From CAYPFY01 sp964410105 (GTDB lineage Bacteria; Bacteroidota; Ignavibacteria; UBA10030; SZUA-254), in NCBI GenBank assembly GCA_964410105.1, contig CAYPFY010000004.1:124001-188000 (forward strand): a stretch of 64,000 nucleotides of DNA, in the 5' to 3' direction. The position numbers and the translations under genes were made by a program. Positions 9,408 to 18,200 of the stretch are shown in pieces. The notes beneath the pieces were generated by a model. The model was not told the DNA's origin. It saw only the letters and a list, made by a program, of their open reading frames with translations, and searched no databases. Every line of letters starts with the position of its first letter. Positions within the stretch are counted from its first letter, which is position 1.

Positions 9408-10955
9408 TCACAGGGGGATATTGCTGTGCTTTTTCTTGGGATTTGAGTCGACCTTATTCTCCAGGATAGAAAGCGCGTGAATGAGGCGGGGGCGGGTATC
9501 GGCAGGTTCCAGGACATCATCGATGAAACCCCGGGCGGCGGCGATAAAGGGATTGGCAAATTTCTCTCTGTATTCTGCGACCTTCTTTTCAAGGGCTTTT
9601 TCCTTATCAGCGGCCTTTTCGATCTCCTTTTTGAAGATAATCTCGACTGCCCCCTTGGGCCCCATGACGGCGATCTCCGCGGTGGGCCAGGCGAAATTGA
9701 AGTCCCCCCGTACATGCTTTGAATTCATGACGTCGTAGGCGCCGCCATAGGCTTTTCGGGTGATAACCGTGATTTTCGGGACCGTAGCCTCACAGAAAGC
9801 GAACAACAGCTTTGCCCCGTGCTTGATGATCCCCCGCCATTCCTGATCCGTGCCCGGGAGAAATCCCGGGACATCCTCAAAGACGACAAGCGAAATATTG
9901 AACGCATCGCAAAACCGGATGAACCTGGCCCCTTTAATGGACGATTCGATATCGAGGACTCCGGCAAGCACGGCGGGCTGGTTTGCAACGATCCCGACAG
10001 GCCTCCCATCCAGCCTGGCGAATCCCACGATGATATTTTGGGCATAAAGCTCATGGATCTCAAAAAAATCCCCGTCATCCACGATATGGCGTATGACATC
10101 CTTGATATCGTAGGGCTTGTTAGGGTTTTCCGGCACGATCGAGTTCAGCAAAACCTCGCGCCTGCCCGGATCGTCGCTGGGCGTCATGCTGGGGGGATCA
10201 TCCGCGTTATTCGGCGGCAGGTAGCTCATGAGTTTTCGAATAGATTGCAGGCATTCGGCCTCATTCTCGCAGGCGAAATGGGCGACGCCTGACTTCGTGG
10301 CATGAGTCAACGCGCCTCCAAGATCTTCGAACGAGACATCCTCGTGAGTGACGGTCTTGACGACGTTTGGACCGGTGACGAACATATAACTTGTTGTCTT
10401 GACCATGAAGGTGAAGTCGGTGATAGCCGGCGAATAGACGGCGCCTCCCGCGCAGGGCCCCATGACGGCGGAGATCTGCGGGATGACCCCGGAGAGAAGC
10501 GTATTGCGCAGAAAAATATCGGCATATCCCCCCAGGCTCACCACCCCCTCCTGGATCCGTGCGCCTCCGGAATCATTCAACCCGATGATCGGAGCTCCGA
10601 TCTTGGCGGCGAGGTCCATGATCTTGCAGATTTTTTCCGCGTGGGCTTCGGAAAGCGATCCTCCGTAGACGGTAAAATCCTGGCTGAAGAGGCAGACCGG
10701 TCGGCCGTCGATGGACCCGGTCCCGGTCACGACTCCGTCCCCGGGAAATTTATCCATCCCGAAATCACCGGAGCGCCCTTCGACGAGGGCATCCATTTCG
10801 ACGAAGGTCCCGGGATCGACAAGAATCTCAATCCGTTCCCGCGCGGTGAGCTTACCTTTCTTGTGTTGTTCCTCGATGCGCTTTTCACCCCCGCCCTTCA
10901 GGGCGCCTTCCTTCCTCCTGCGCAGTTCGAGCAATTTGTCGGATTTCTGGCTCAT
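9408..10955 (-). CDS. pccB: Acyl-CoA carboxylase carboxyltransferase (beta) subunit, propionyl-CoA carboxylase type
   Basis: 515 residues, the typical length of biotin-dependent carboxyltransferase subunits. It transfers CO2 from biotin to a short-chain acyl-CoA, most likely propionyl-CoA giving methylmalonyl-CoA. Family signatures are visible: SQDFTVYGGSLSEAHAEKI, GLNDSGGARIQEG, MGPCAGGAVYSPA in the N-terminal half and VPGFLPGTDQEWRGI, AYGGAYDVMNSKH and WPTAEIAVMGPKGA in the C-terminal half, supplying both oxyanion-hole glycine motifs. A GAGGG ribosome binding site precedes the ATG. No biotin carboxylase or biotin carrier gene is nearby. The same fold is used by methylmalonyl-CoA decarboxylase alpha subunits, so the physiological direction is not settled by sequence. 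The gene starts 14 bp after a SulP-derived remnant. Confidence 0.92.
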   Translation of the reverse strand: MSQKSDKLLELRRRKEGALKGGGEKRIEEQHKKGKLTARERIEILVDPGTFVEMDALVEGRSGDFGMDKFPGDGVVTGTGSIDGRPVCLFSQDFTVYGGSLSEAHAEKICKIMDLAAKIGAPIIGLNDSGGARIQEGVVSLGGYADIFLRNTLLSGVIPQISAVMGPCAGGAVYSPAITDFTFMVKTTSYMFVTGPNVVKTVTHEDVSFEDLGGALTHATKSGVAHFACENEAECLQSIRKLMSYLPPNNADDPPSMTPSDDPGRREVLLNSIVPENPNKPYDIKDVIRHIVDDGDFFEIHELYAQNIIVGFARLDGRPVGIVANQPAVLAGVLDIESSIKGARFIRFCDAFNISLVVFEDVPGFLPGTDQEWRGIIKHGAKLLFAFCEATVPKITVITRKAYGGAYDVMNSKHVRGDFNFAWPTAEIAVMGPKGAVEIIFKKEIEKAADKEKALEKKVAEYREKFANPFIAAARGFIDDVLEPADTRPRLIHALSILENKVDSNPKKKHSNIPL

Positions 10956-10969
10956 GGTTTCCCTCGGAT

Positions 10970-11308
10970 TTAAATTTTTTCTCGTGCGACTGTTGGAACG
11001 AAGGGGCCCGGCCGCTCTACCCTCGGCAGACCGAGCAGGGCCCTGGCGCGATTCAGGGCATCGTCTATATTGCCAAAAATATTCTCCTCGCCGATCTCAT
11101 AGAAAAGGTTAGACTGGGCGAGCGCATGGAGCGGCTGGGTGTGGATATCGGTGACTATGAACGCAATACTCTTCATCAGCGCGCGGAACGATCTCGACTC
11201 GCTCATGTTGTAGGCGACGATGCCGAGGATGGTCCCGGCCTGGAGATCAGCGAAAAACTGATGAAGGGAGTAGTGCCGGAGAGTGGTGAGAAGTTTCGGC
11301 CTGAGCAC
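10970..11308 (-). pseudogene. Remnant of a SulP-family anion transporter (internally deleted)
   Basis: The 112-residue reading frame joins two ends of a much longer protein. Its first 32 residues (RPKLLTTLR, LHQFFADLQAGTILGIVA) match the cytoplasmic N-terminus and start of the first membrane helix of SulP permeases. The last about 60 residues (IHTQPLHALAQSN, IGEENIFGNIDDALNRARAL) match the end of the C-terminal STAS domain. The roughly 400-600 residues in between, including the whole membrane transport domain, are missing. It would start at GTG 11308 without a ribosome binding site; upstream in frame the next stop is the terminator codon of the helicase gene. I read it as the scar of a large internal deletion; a functional STAS micro-protein is less likely. 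Confidence 0.75.
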
Positions 11309-11338
11309 TGTGGAAGATACGGCAATCGGCTTGAAAAA

Positions 11339-12595
11339 TCAACGGATTTTGAAAATCCGCTGCCAGCGGTCTCGCCACGATTTCTCGGGCGGATCCTCGC
11401 GTCTCGACTTCGCCTCGTTTTGGCCGTGCGGTTTTTCATTTCTTCGCTGATGCGCCTGGGGCTCCGGGTGTTTCCTCCGGGATGGAGCGGCTTCCGGGAT
11501 CTTGCCGTCGAGCGTCCTCAGAGCAATGCTTCCGGGGTAATGGAAAAGAATGTGCTTGAAAAACTTCTGTTCGTCCGGTGTGGCAACGAGGGAAATCGCC
11601 TCCCCCCTTTTCCCGGCCCTGGCCGTCCGTCCTATCCGGTGAGTGTAGGACTCAACATCCCGGGGGATCTCGTAGTTATAGACATGGCTGATATCCTCGA
11701 TATGGAGGCCCCGGGCAGCGACGTCGGTCGCGACGAGCACGCTGAATTTTTTGCGGCGGAATTCGTCGATGACCCGTTCTCGCTTCGGCTGCGAGAGATC
11801 TCCATGGAGGCAGCGGGCCGGAACCCCGTGCGCGGCGAGCTTCTTGGCGAGGCGCGAGGTGACATGCTTCCTGTTGCAAAAAACAAGAGAGAGATCCCGC
11901 TCATGTTTCAAAAGGTGGATGAAGGTCTGAAATTTCCCTTCGGGAGTGGTCACGTAATAAACCTGGCGGAGGAGTTCCGCCTTCACGGCGGAGGGAAGAT
12001 GGACACGGACGGGGTCGTGGAGGTATCTGTGGCTCAGTTCCGCGATTTCTTTCGGAACCGTTGCGCTGAAAAGCATCGTCTGGCGCCGTTTGGGGACCCT
12101 CTTCAGAATTTTTTCTATGTCGTTGATGAACCCCATATCGAGCATCCGGTCGGCCTCATCGAAGACGAGATACCGGATCGAATCCAGTGAGACTTCCCGC
12201 CGGTCGAGAAGATCGATGAGCCGCCCCGGCGTCGCGACGATGACATTGCTCGATTTTGCCCTTGCGATCTGATCGGCGATCGAGACGCCGCCGTACACGG
12301 GCAGTATGGCAAGATGTTTCCCGGACGAGAATTTTGTGAACTCTTTCGAAACCTGTACGCAGAGTTCCCGGGTCGGCACGAGAACGAGCGCCGCCAGGCC
12401 ATGCCGTCTCTCCGTCTGTTCAATGATGGGAACCGCAAAGCTGATGGTTTTGCCGGAGCCGGTTTCCGATTGAGCCAGAACATCCCGGCCCGCCAATATT
12501 GCGGGAATTATCGAGAGTTGAACGGGAGTTGCTGCTCTGATGCCGTGGCTTTCAAGGAGCGAGAGCATGGCTTTGCTGATGCCGAGGGTTTTCAC
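11339..12595 (-). CDS. DEAD-box ATP-dependent RNA helicase (RhlE-like)
   Basis: 418 residues with the full set of helicase motifs: Q motif (ATPVQLSIIP), motif I SETGSGKT, Ia PTREL, Ib TPGR, motif II DEAD in VFDEADRMLD, III SAT, V ATDVAARGL and VI HRIGRTARAG. The last about 45 residues are a basic, low-complexity tail (RRKHPEPQAHQRRNEK) typical of RNA-binding extensions in RhlE-type helicases. It should unwind short RNA duplexes with ATP, for example in ribosome assembly or mRNA decay. The gene follows mnmA by 21 bp and may be co-transcribed with it. Subfamily assignment is by general resemblance only. Confidence 0.93.
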   Translation of the reverse strand: MKTLGISKAMLSLLESHGIRAATPVQLSIIPAILAGRDVLAQSETGSGKTISFAVPIIEQTERRHGLAALVLVPTRELCVQVSKEFTKFSSGKHLAILPVYGGVSIADQIARAKSSNVIVATPGRLIDLLDRREVSLDSIRYLVFDEADRMLDMGFINDIEKILKRVPKRRQTMLFSATVPKEIAELSHRYLHDPVRVHLPSAVKAELLRQVYYVTTPEGKFQTFIHLLKHERDLSLVFCNRKHVTSRLAKKLAAHGVPARCLHGDLSQPKRERVIDEFRRKKFSVLVATDVAARGLHIEDISHVYNYEIPRDVESYTHRIGRTARAGKRGEAISLVATPDEQKFFKHILFHYPGSIALRTLDGKIPEAAPSRRKHPEPQAHQRRNEKPHGQNEAKSRREDPPEKSWRDRWQRIFKIR

Positions 12596-12616
12596 AGTAC
12601 GGCCTTCATGGATAAG

Positions 12617-13705
12617 TTAATCGAGGACCCTTTCGATGATTCCGCCGCCAAGAAGGCGGTCCCCCTCGTAAATCACGGCGGACTGTCCGGGTGTGATCGC
12701 CCGCTTCGGGTCGTCGAAAGCGAGACGGAAGCGGTCTGATCCCTCGGGATAAAAAGTTGCGGGCGCGGGGGCATCTTTATACCGGATCTGTGCTTCCACC
12801 CGTGTGCCGGCCGGAAGCTCGCTTCGCGAGATGAGATTGAGGCCTGTGGCGAGAAGTTCCCGGCGGAGGAGAGCCTTTCCGGGACCTATCGAAACGGTAT
12901 TCGTGGCAGCATCGATCCCGGTCACGTACATTCGCTCCTCGTGGGAACCAATCCCGCTCCGCTGCCCGATCGTATAGAAGGGAAAGCCCTGATGTTTGCC
13001 CACGACTTTGCCGTCGAGGAGCAGATCTCCCTCAGCGATGCCGGGCCGCCGCTCGCTCAAAAACCTACGGTAATCGTTATCGGCAACGAAGCAGATTTCA
13101 AAACTCTCCTCTTTTTGGGCGGTCTTGAGCCCGTACCGGGCGGCTATCCCACGCACTTCGGTCTTGGTAAGATCTCCCAGGGGAAAAATTGTCTTTGAGA
13201 GCGCTTCCTGGCCGAGGGGCCAGAGCGCGTAGGTCTGGTCTTTGCCGGCATCCCTGGGACGTGCGATGCCGAACCGGTTTCCGTTCCGGCAGATGCGCGC
13301 GTAGTGCCCGGTGGCGATATGAGAAGCTCCCAGTGTGGCGGCCTTCCGAGCGAGCTCGCCCCACTTGATTTCCCTGTTGCAGGCAATACAGGGATTGGGG
13401 GTACGCCCGCGAAAATACTCGGACACGAACCGATCGATCACGACCCGGGAAAACTGCTGGGTGAAGTCGACAACGTAATGCGGGATTCCCAGCTTGACCG
13501 CGACCATCCGGGCGTCATTGAAGGCGTCAAGGCCGCAGCAGCTGGTCTCGTTGCCAGTATTCCCTCCCACCTCGTCGAAATCGTATGTTTTCATCGTCAC
13601 CCCGATCACCTCAAAGCCCTGGTCGAGGAGCAGGGCGGCGGCGACCGAGGAATCGACTCCCCCGCTCATCCCAACGACTACGGTCGTCTTCTTCGTCTGC
13701 GGCAT
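12617..13705 (-). CDS. mnmA: tRNA-specific 2-thiouridylase MnmA
   Basis: 362 residues. It forms 2-thiouridine at wobble position 34 of tRNA-Lys, -Glu and -Gln using ATP and a persulfide sulfur. The N-terminal PP-loop GMSGGVDSSVAA binds ATP. The two cysteines used for sulfur transfer are seen in TPNPCIACN (about residues 105-108) and FEICFV (about 204). YTIGQRSGIG and the C-terminal beta-barrel region agree with the family throughout. The ATG sits at 13705; a small GC hairpin and T-run separate it from the upstream outer-membrane gene. Confidence 0.96.
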   Translation of the reverse strand: MPQTKKTTVVVGMSGGVDSSVAAALLLDQGFEVIGVTMKTYDFDEVGGNTGNETSCCGLDAFNDARMVAVKLGIPHYVVDFTQQFSRVVIDRFVSEYFRGRTPNPCIACNREIKWGELARKAATLGASHIATGHYARICRNGNRFGIARPRDAGKDQTYALWPLGQEALSKTIFPLGDLTKTEVRGIAARYGLKTAQKEESFEICFVADNDYRRFLSERRPGIAEGDLLLDGKVVGKHQGFPFYTIGQRSGIGSHEERMYVTGIDAATNTVSIGPGKALLRRELLATGLNLISRSELPAGTRVEAQIRYKDAPAPATFYPEGSDRFRLAFDDPKRAITPGQSAVIYEGDRLLGGGIIERVLD

Positions 13706-13721
13706 TTTTCAAAGTACGCAA

Positions 13722-13757
13722 AAACGGGCGAAGAAAAAAATCCGGCGGCCCGGCTCA
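13722..13757 (-). terminator. Possible weak terminator before mnmA
   Basis: Directly after the stop codon of the upstream gene the minus strand reads GCCGGGCCGCCGGA followed by seven T. The stem is only 4-5 bp (CCGG/CCGG), but the T-run is good. Confidence 0.35.
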
Positions 13758-15443
13758 AAACCGCAGGTCGAGCTGGATCCCGACACGATCCTCGACGTTT
13801 CCGGGGAGTTCCTCCAGCCCGGATCCGATCCGTTTAACATCATCTCTTACCAGCTCCGAGTATTTTGCGGTAAATTCAAGAAAGTCTGATGGTGTGAATT
13901 TTGCCAGGATATACCACCGGGACCCCGTCCCCTCGAGAAGCGGCGAATTAAAGACGCCGGGAATATCACGTTCGGACTCCGGGATTTCGGTATCGATGGA
14001 ATTTATTCCGAACAAACAGAGGCGAACGTTTACTGCGACCCGCCTGGAAGGATGAAGCAGAACATCCTGCGAAATGAGGATCCCCTTCTCCCTCCGCCCT
14101 GCCGCCGAAAACAGGCTCCCCTCGGCGAGCGCACGGAGCTCCGTCCGTGCCCTGGAATAATCCGCGACAACCCGCATCCGTCTCTTATTCCGGGTCCGCA
14201 CCGCCGTCGACGCAAAATTTCCGCCATCATTGTATGAAAAAAACTCTTCGGAGGAGCTCGCATGATAACGGAGTGTGAAGGACAGTTGGCCGGACAATAA
14301 CTCTCCCTGAATGAAGAATTCGTGCGAACTGAGAGGAAAGAGCGCCGGTCGAGTGAACACGTCAACAAAGGATGAGAGGCGGAGTCCTTTCAGATGTGCC
14401 CGTGCCGCCGCGTAGAGGCCCCTCTCATGGGATTGCTCCCCGAAGGGAAGGCCGTGGAGGCTGATGAAATCGGGGGACGAGGAGCGGTAGGTGACCAGGA
14501 TATCGGTCCCGGGAACGGGAGAGATGAGCAGGCCTGAGATCCCGGCCGTGGAGCCGTTGCCTCTCCCCCATTCACCGAAAAGGACGGCGTCCGGCAGCCG
14601 AATCGAATACGAGGCAGCGCCCACGGTCAGCGCGCCATCGGCGTACGATCCGCCTGGCAGGCGGAAGGGCCGGTCGAACCGGGAAGCAGATAGCGTCAAT
14701 CCGAAGGCAAAAATCCCTGTGTCAAGCTGCATCGCGAGGCCCAGCAGTTTTTCCTCCGTGTTATTCCTCCGGGAGATTTCAGACTCCGTCCGGAAGTAGC
14801 CGCTCGTGGAAAAGCCCGTAATGGCGCCAGAACCATCGACGATTGCGGTTCGGGACATTCTCGAGAAAATGAGCGTGGCACTCAGGGGCCCGGGACGGAA
14901 TTCCGCCGCCGCGCCCCGCAAGAACGAGAATTCTCCGGACGAGGCATAGGGTTTCAGTCCGCCGGCGCGGCGGTAGGACGGGGCGATCACTTCCGCACCC
15001 TTTGAGAGCGCGACTCCCGGCCAGAAGGCTATGCCCTGTCCGCTCGAGACGACATAATCCCCGAGAACGATTTTCATCCCCCCCGCCGGCGAAATCATGG
15101 CAAATCCGGAGGTGAAGTCATTCAAGCGCACCTCTCCCGGGTCTTTTTCGGCGACAATTCCTGCTGCAAGGAACCCACGCCTGAATTTCACCCTCTGGTA
15201 GGCACGGAGTGGTGATCCGGCGTAGAGGTGCTTTTCGAACCCCCTGGACAATTGAAATTTCGTGCCGCATCTCGCTCGGATCGTGATGCCGTCTTCGGCC
15301 GGGTCCGGTTCGAGGAGGTCCGGGACGGGCGAATCTTCGGTAACATGAAATTGCTCCTCGACGCCTGGCGCCCGCACGGTATCGTAAATGATGGTGGTAT
15401 CCCGGGCCCAGAGCGAGAGGAGCGCTGTCAGGCAGGCTAGCAT
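13755..15443 (-). CDS. Predicted outer membrane beta-barrel of the helix-hairpin-helix-associated family
   Basis: 562 residues from ATG 15443, which lies 4 bp after the stop of the PorV-like gene and follows AGGTG; a longer in-frame extension to 15668 overlaps that gene and is unlikely. A signal peptide (MLACLTALLSLW) is followed by FEKHLYAGSPLRAYQRVKF, EKDPGE, LGDYVVSSGQGIAFW and SKGAEVIAPSYRR. I recognise these as signatures of a Bacteroidota family usually annotated as helix-hairpin-helix proteins, in which an N-terminal DNA-binding-like repeat precedes a barrel. Here the helix-hairpin-helix repeats are absent and only the barrel half remains. Alternating hydrophobic strands up to a terminal Phe (LDLRF) fit an outer membrane protein. 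Function unknown. Confidence 0.7.
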   Translation of the reverse strand: MLACLTALLSLWARDTTIIYDTVRAPGVEEQFHVTEDSPVPDLLEPDPAEDGITIRARCGTKFQLSRGFEKHLYAGSPLRAYQRVKFRRGFLAAGIVAEKDPGEVRLNDFTSGFAMISPAGGMKIVLGDYVVSSGQGIAFWPGVALSKGAEVIAPSYRRAGGLKPYASSGEFSFLRGAAAEFRPGPLSATLIFSRMSRTAIVDGSGAITGFSTSGYFRTESEISRRNNTEEKLLGLAMQLDTGIFAFGLTLSASRFDRPFRLPGGSYADGALTVGAASYSIRLPDAVLFGEWGRGNGSTAGISGLLISPVPGTDILVTYRSSSPDFISLHGLPFGEQSHERGLYAAARAHLKGLRLSSFVDVFTRPALFPLSSHEFFIQGELLSGQLSFTLRYHASSSEEFFSYNDGGNFASTAVRTRNKRRMRVVADYSRARTELRALAEGSLFSAAGRREKGILISQDVLLHPSRRVAVNVRLCLFGINSIDTEIPESERDIPGVFNSPLLEGTGSRWYILAKFTPSDFLEFTAKYSELVRDDVKRIGSGLEELPGNVEDRVGIQLDLRF

Positions 15444-15447
15444 GGCA

Positions 15448-16242
15448 TCACCTGAAAAAGAGTGTGAGGGAAGCCTCGTGGGTCCCGCCGAGCTCATGGG
15501 AGGCGAATGCATAGTCAAAGCGGGCAAAGTCTGTGCCGATACCAATCCCTGCCGAAATTTCCGCAGGAGAATCGGAGGCCCCCCACCGGATCGCAATCGC
15601 AGCGGCAGGACGGTATTCGAAGCCTGCCCGGGGAGACACCCTGAATGATAAATCCTTCTGAAAATCAAGAACGGCCGAGAAGTCCGCCGACGGGGAGTAG
15701 GCCAGCCCGGTCGTGAGACTCCGATCGAGAGGTTCTCGGGAAACCCCGATGCGGGCGGCGTTCACGTTTTTGAAGAAAATCCCCCAGTGAAGATTCTCAA
15801 AAGGGATAAGCAGGCCGGCATCGAGCGCAAGAGACGCGGCGGAGCCGTATCCGCGGATCGTGACGGAATGGAGATTGAGGCCGATCCCTGCCGAGGCACC
15901 GAAATCGACGGCGAACGCGGCGGTGGCGCTCAGCTCGTGATAGAGATTGAAACCATAGCGGCGCACGGCGAATCCCAGCGGCCCGGCGTGGGTGGGAAAG
16001 ACCGCTGCCGCTGCGCTCGTTGATAGTTCGGAGAGGCCGAACGGTCGCGGAGAGTGGAATACAGAGAATGAGACTGAAGAGATCTGTACCATGCCCGCCG
16101 GGTTGAACAGCACGGCCCACGGATCGTCGGCAAGGGCCACGAAGGCGTTACTCAGAGCCGCGGGCCGGGCTCCGGCCTGAGTTTTTTCAAAACTTGCGAA
16201 GGCCATTCCCGGAATGAGAATGGCGAAGATGCAGATGCGCAT
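15448..16242 (-). CDS. PorV/PorQ-like outer membrane beta-barrel protein
   Basis: 264 residues from ATG 16242, which follows GGAGGAGGGGG. A signal peptide ending near AFAS is followed by the hallmark start of this family, GARPAALSNAFVALADDPW and FNPAGM, then a series of amphipathic strands ending in an aromatic residue (LTLFFR). Homologues in T9SS-bearing bacteria act as outer membrane partners of the secretion machinery or the attachment complex (PorV, PorQ), but many paralogues have no assigned role. It is translated just before the 13755-15443 barrel, which suggests the two function together in the outer membrane. Divergently transcribed from the PorD-like gene. Confidence 0.72.
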   Translation of the reverse strand: MRICIFAILIPGMAFASFEKTQAGARPAALSNAFVALADDPWAVLFNPAGMVQISSVSFSVFHSPRPFGLSELSTSAAAAVFPTHAGPLGFAVRRYGFNLYHELSATAAFAVDFGASAGIGLNLHSVTIRGYGSAASLALDAGLLIPFENLHWGIFFKNVNAARIGVSREPLDRSLTTGLAYSPSADFSAVLDFQKDLSFRVSPRAGFEYRPAAAIAIRWGASDSPAEISAGIGIGTDFARFDYAFASHELGGTHEASLTLFFR

Positions 16243-16274
16243 ACCCCCTCCTCCCAATTGGTGAGACTGTTTAC

Positions 16275-16303
16275 TTGGAGAAATCCCCCAGTTTCGCTAT
16301 ATT
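16275..16303 (+). promoter_or_regulatory. Sigma70-like promoter of the DUF4835/PorD-like gene
   Basis: TTGGAG (16275-16280), 17-nt spacer, TATATT (16298-16303), with the predicted transcription start about 15 nt before ATG 16326. This argues against the longer in-frame starts at 16275 and possibly 16314. Confidence 0.55.
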
Positions 16304-16325
16304 TGCAGAAAGAATGGAGATTCGA

Positions 16326-17234
16326 ATGAAAATCCTATGGCTTGCCGTTTGCGCATTCAGCCTCTCCTCCCTCCTCCCGGCGCAGGAAATGGACTGCGAC
16401 GTCACAATGAACACGGATGCGCTCTCGTCCGAGGTAAAGGACAATCTCGTCGATTTCGTCTCTCAGCTCAAGCAGTATGTGAACAGCTACAGGTGGACGA
16501 AGGAAGATTTCGGGAACGAAAAAATACGGTGCAGCATGACGATCTCCTTCATCGGGAAGCAGGGGGAGAATCACTATATAGCGCAGGCGTTCATCGGGAG
16601 CCAGCGTCCGATTTACAAGACGGTGCGCAGCACGGCCCTCCTCCGGATTATTGACGACAAGTGGGAGTTCGATTATGTGCGGTCGCAGTCGATGGTGCAC
16701 AGCGATTACCGGGCCGATCCCCTTTTGAATTTCATTGATTTTTACGTCTACCTCATCCTCGGCTACGATGCCGATTCGTACAAGGACACCTATAAGGCGG
16801 GGATGGGGACGACGTATTTTCAGAAAGCTTTGGAAATCGTGAACCGCTCGGCGGGGTCTGGATCAGCGGGGAAGGGGTGGACGGTTTCCTCGGAGGTCAC
16901 ATACTCCCGGGCGCAGCTCATCGAAGAACTGGTAAACCCGAAATTCCAGACGATCCGGGAGGCGGACTACGAGTACCATTACCGTGGCCTCGACCTTCTC
17001 AACAAGGATGAGGCGAAGGCGAGGAAGAACATTTTCACGGCGCTAATGAAGATAGCCAAATTCCAGCGAAAAATCAATCAGCGAACCCTCATCATCAGGA
17101 CATTCTTCGACACCAAGTATCTTGAGATCGCCGACCTTTTCCGTAAAGATCCGGATCCCGAGATCTACACAAAACTTTCGGCGATCGACCCGGCCCACCA
17201 GAAGAGCTACGACGAAGCTCAATCGAAGCGCTAG
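16326..17234 (+). CDS. DUF4835 family protein, PorD-like type IX secretion component
   Basis: 302 residues from ATG 16326, preceded by GGAG. A signal peptide (MKILWLAVCAFSLSSLLPAQ) is followed by the family start, CDVTMNTDALSS, then FVSQLKQYVNSYRWT, and the characteristic central region LLNFIDFYVYLILGYDADSY. DUF4835 proteins occur next to por genes in Bacteroidota, and PorD of Porphyromonas is required for T9SS function; its biochemical role is not known. The presence of several T9SS cargo genes in this window fits. The gene converges on the cyclophilin gene, whose stop lies 3 bp away. Confidence 0.85.
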   Translation: MKILWLAVCAFSLSSLLPAQEMDCDVTMNTDALSSEVKDNLVDFVSQLKQYVNSYRWTKEDFGNEKIRCSMTISFIGKQGENHYIAQAFIGSQRPIYKTVRSTALLRIIDDKWEFDYVRSQSMVHSDYRADPLLNFIDFYVYLILGYDADSYKDTYKAGMGTTYFQKALEIVNRSAGSGSAGKGWTVSSEVTYSRAQLIEELVNPKFQTIREADYEYHYRGLDLLNKDEAKARKNIFTALMKIAKFQRKINQRTLIIRTFFDTKYLEIADLFRKDPDPEIYTKLSAIDPAHQKSYDEAQSKR

Positions 17235-17237
17235 CGT

Positions 17238-18200
17238 TCAGGGCGTAATCTTCACATCCAGAATATGATCGTCGGGGAGCATCGAATTGACCGCATCCAT
17301 CCCTGATTTCACCTTTCCGAAAATCGTATAGCGGCCGTCGAGGTGGGGCTGCGGTGACTGCGTAATAAAAAACTGCGACCCTTCAGTATCCTTGCCGGCG
17401 CTCGCCATCCCGAGAGTCCCCGTTTCATACCGGAGGGGAGAGAATTCCGAGCGGATGGCGTATCCGGGTCCTCCCCAGCCGTCTCCGCGGGGATCGCCCC
17501 CCTGTATCACAAAATTCGGCACGATGCGGTGAAACGTCAGCCCCCGGAAAAAATTCCGCCGGGTTGCAAGCTTCAGAAAGCTCATCACCGTAAAGGGGGC
17601 GTAATTCTTATAAAGCTCAAGCACGATCTCCCCCCTGTCGGTCTTCAGCTTCACGCAAAGCGTATCCGACCGAAAATATCCGCAGAGGGAGTCCTTCATC
17701 CCGTGGAGGTACTGAAAATCATAGTCAATGAACGTCGGGCGGAAGGGCCCGATATCGGGGGCTTTCTGGCCCGTGATCAGGACTAGCGCCGCGCTGGCGG
17801 CGAGAGCGACGGATCTGTCTTTCGCAGCCAATTCTCTCTGCAGGGCGTCGACTGCCCGTAAATCTTTCATTTTGCCGAGCGTGGAACAGATTTCCTGGAT
17901 GGCTTCAACGTCATCGGGCACCCGGGCCTGGTTGAGAGCCTCGAGAAGCGGGGGGACCGATGCCGGGCGCTGGAAGAGGGAATCTCCGAGGAGGGATGCG
18001 GCCGTGGTCACAAGGGCGACGTCTCGGGACCGGAGCGCTTCGATGGCCTTTCGATATACCCTTCCGGCCACGGCCGTATCGCCCGATCTGTGGGCAAGCT
18101 CCTGTAGCGCCTCGAGGGCGGGTCGGGCGAGATTTGGCGGCATGGCAAGCAAGGGAGTGACCGCCTCGGGGGACCCTGTAAAGCCGAGAGCGCTCACCAT
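17238..18200 (-). CDS. C-terminal part of a HEAT-repeat cyclophilin-type peptidyl-prolyl isomerase (downstream half of a split gene)
   Basis: 320 residues. Residues 1-130 continue HEAT-like helical repeats; residues about 150-320 are a complete cyclophilin domain with FHRIVPNFVIQGGDPRGDGWG, LGMASAGKDTEGSQFFIT and HLDGRYTIFGKV, containing the catalytic Arg of FHR and the QFF and GRYT substrate-pocket residues. It should isomerise Xaa-Pro bonds during folding, probably outside the cytoplasm. The frame begins in the middle of a HEAT repeat and overlaps the end of the upstream frame by 7 bp. A -1 shift near 18211-18214 would join the two into one protein of about 690 residues, a domain order I know from related bacteria. 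Confidence 0.85.
   Translation of the reverse strand: MVSALGFTGSPEAVTPLLAMPPNLARPALEALQELAHRSGDTAVAGRVYRKAIEALRSRDVALVTTAASLLGDSLFQRPASVPPLLEALNQARVPDDVEAIQEICSTLGKMKDLRAVDALQRELAAKDRSVALAASAALVLITGQKAPDIGPFRPTFIDYDFQYLHGMKDSLCGYFRSDTLCVKLKTDRGEIVLELYKNYAPFTVMSFLKLATRRNFFRGLTFHRIVPNFVIQGGDPRGDGWGGPGYAIRSEFSPLRYETGTLGMASAGKDTEGSQFFITQSPQPHLDGRYTIFGKVKSGMDAVNSMLPDDHILDVKITP

Noticed and set aside
11126..12190. Plus-strand open frame (354 codons) opposite the DEAD-box helicase gene
   Set aside because: The minus strand encodes all helicase motifs; the plus frame has none.
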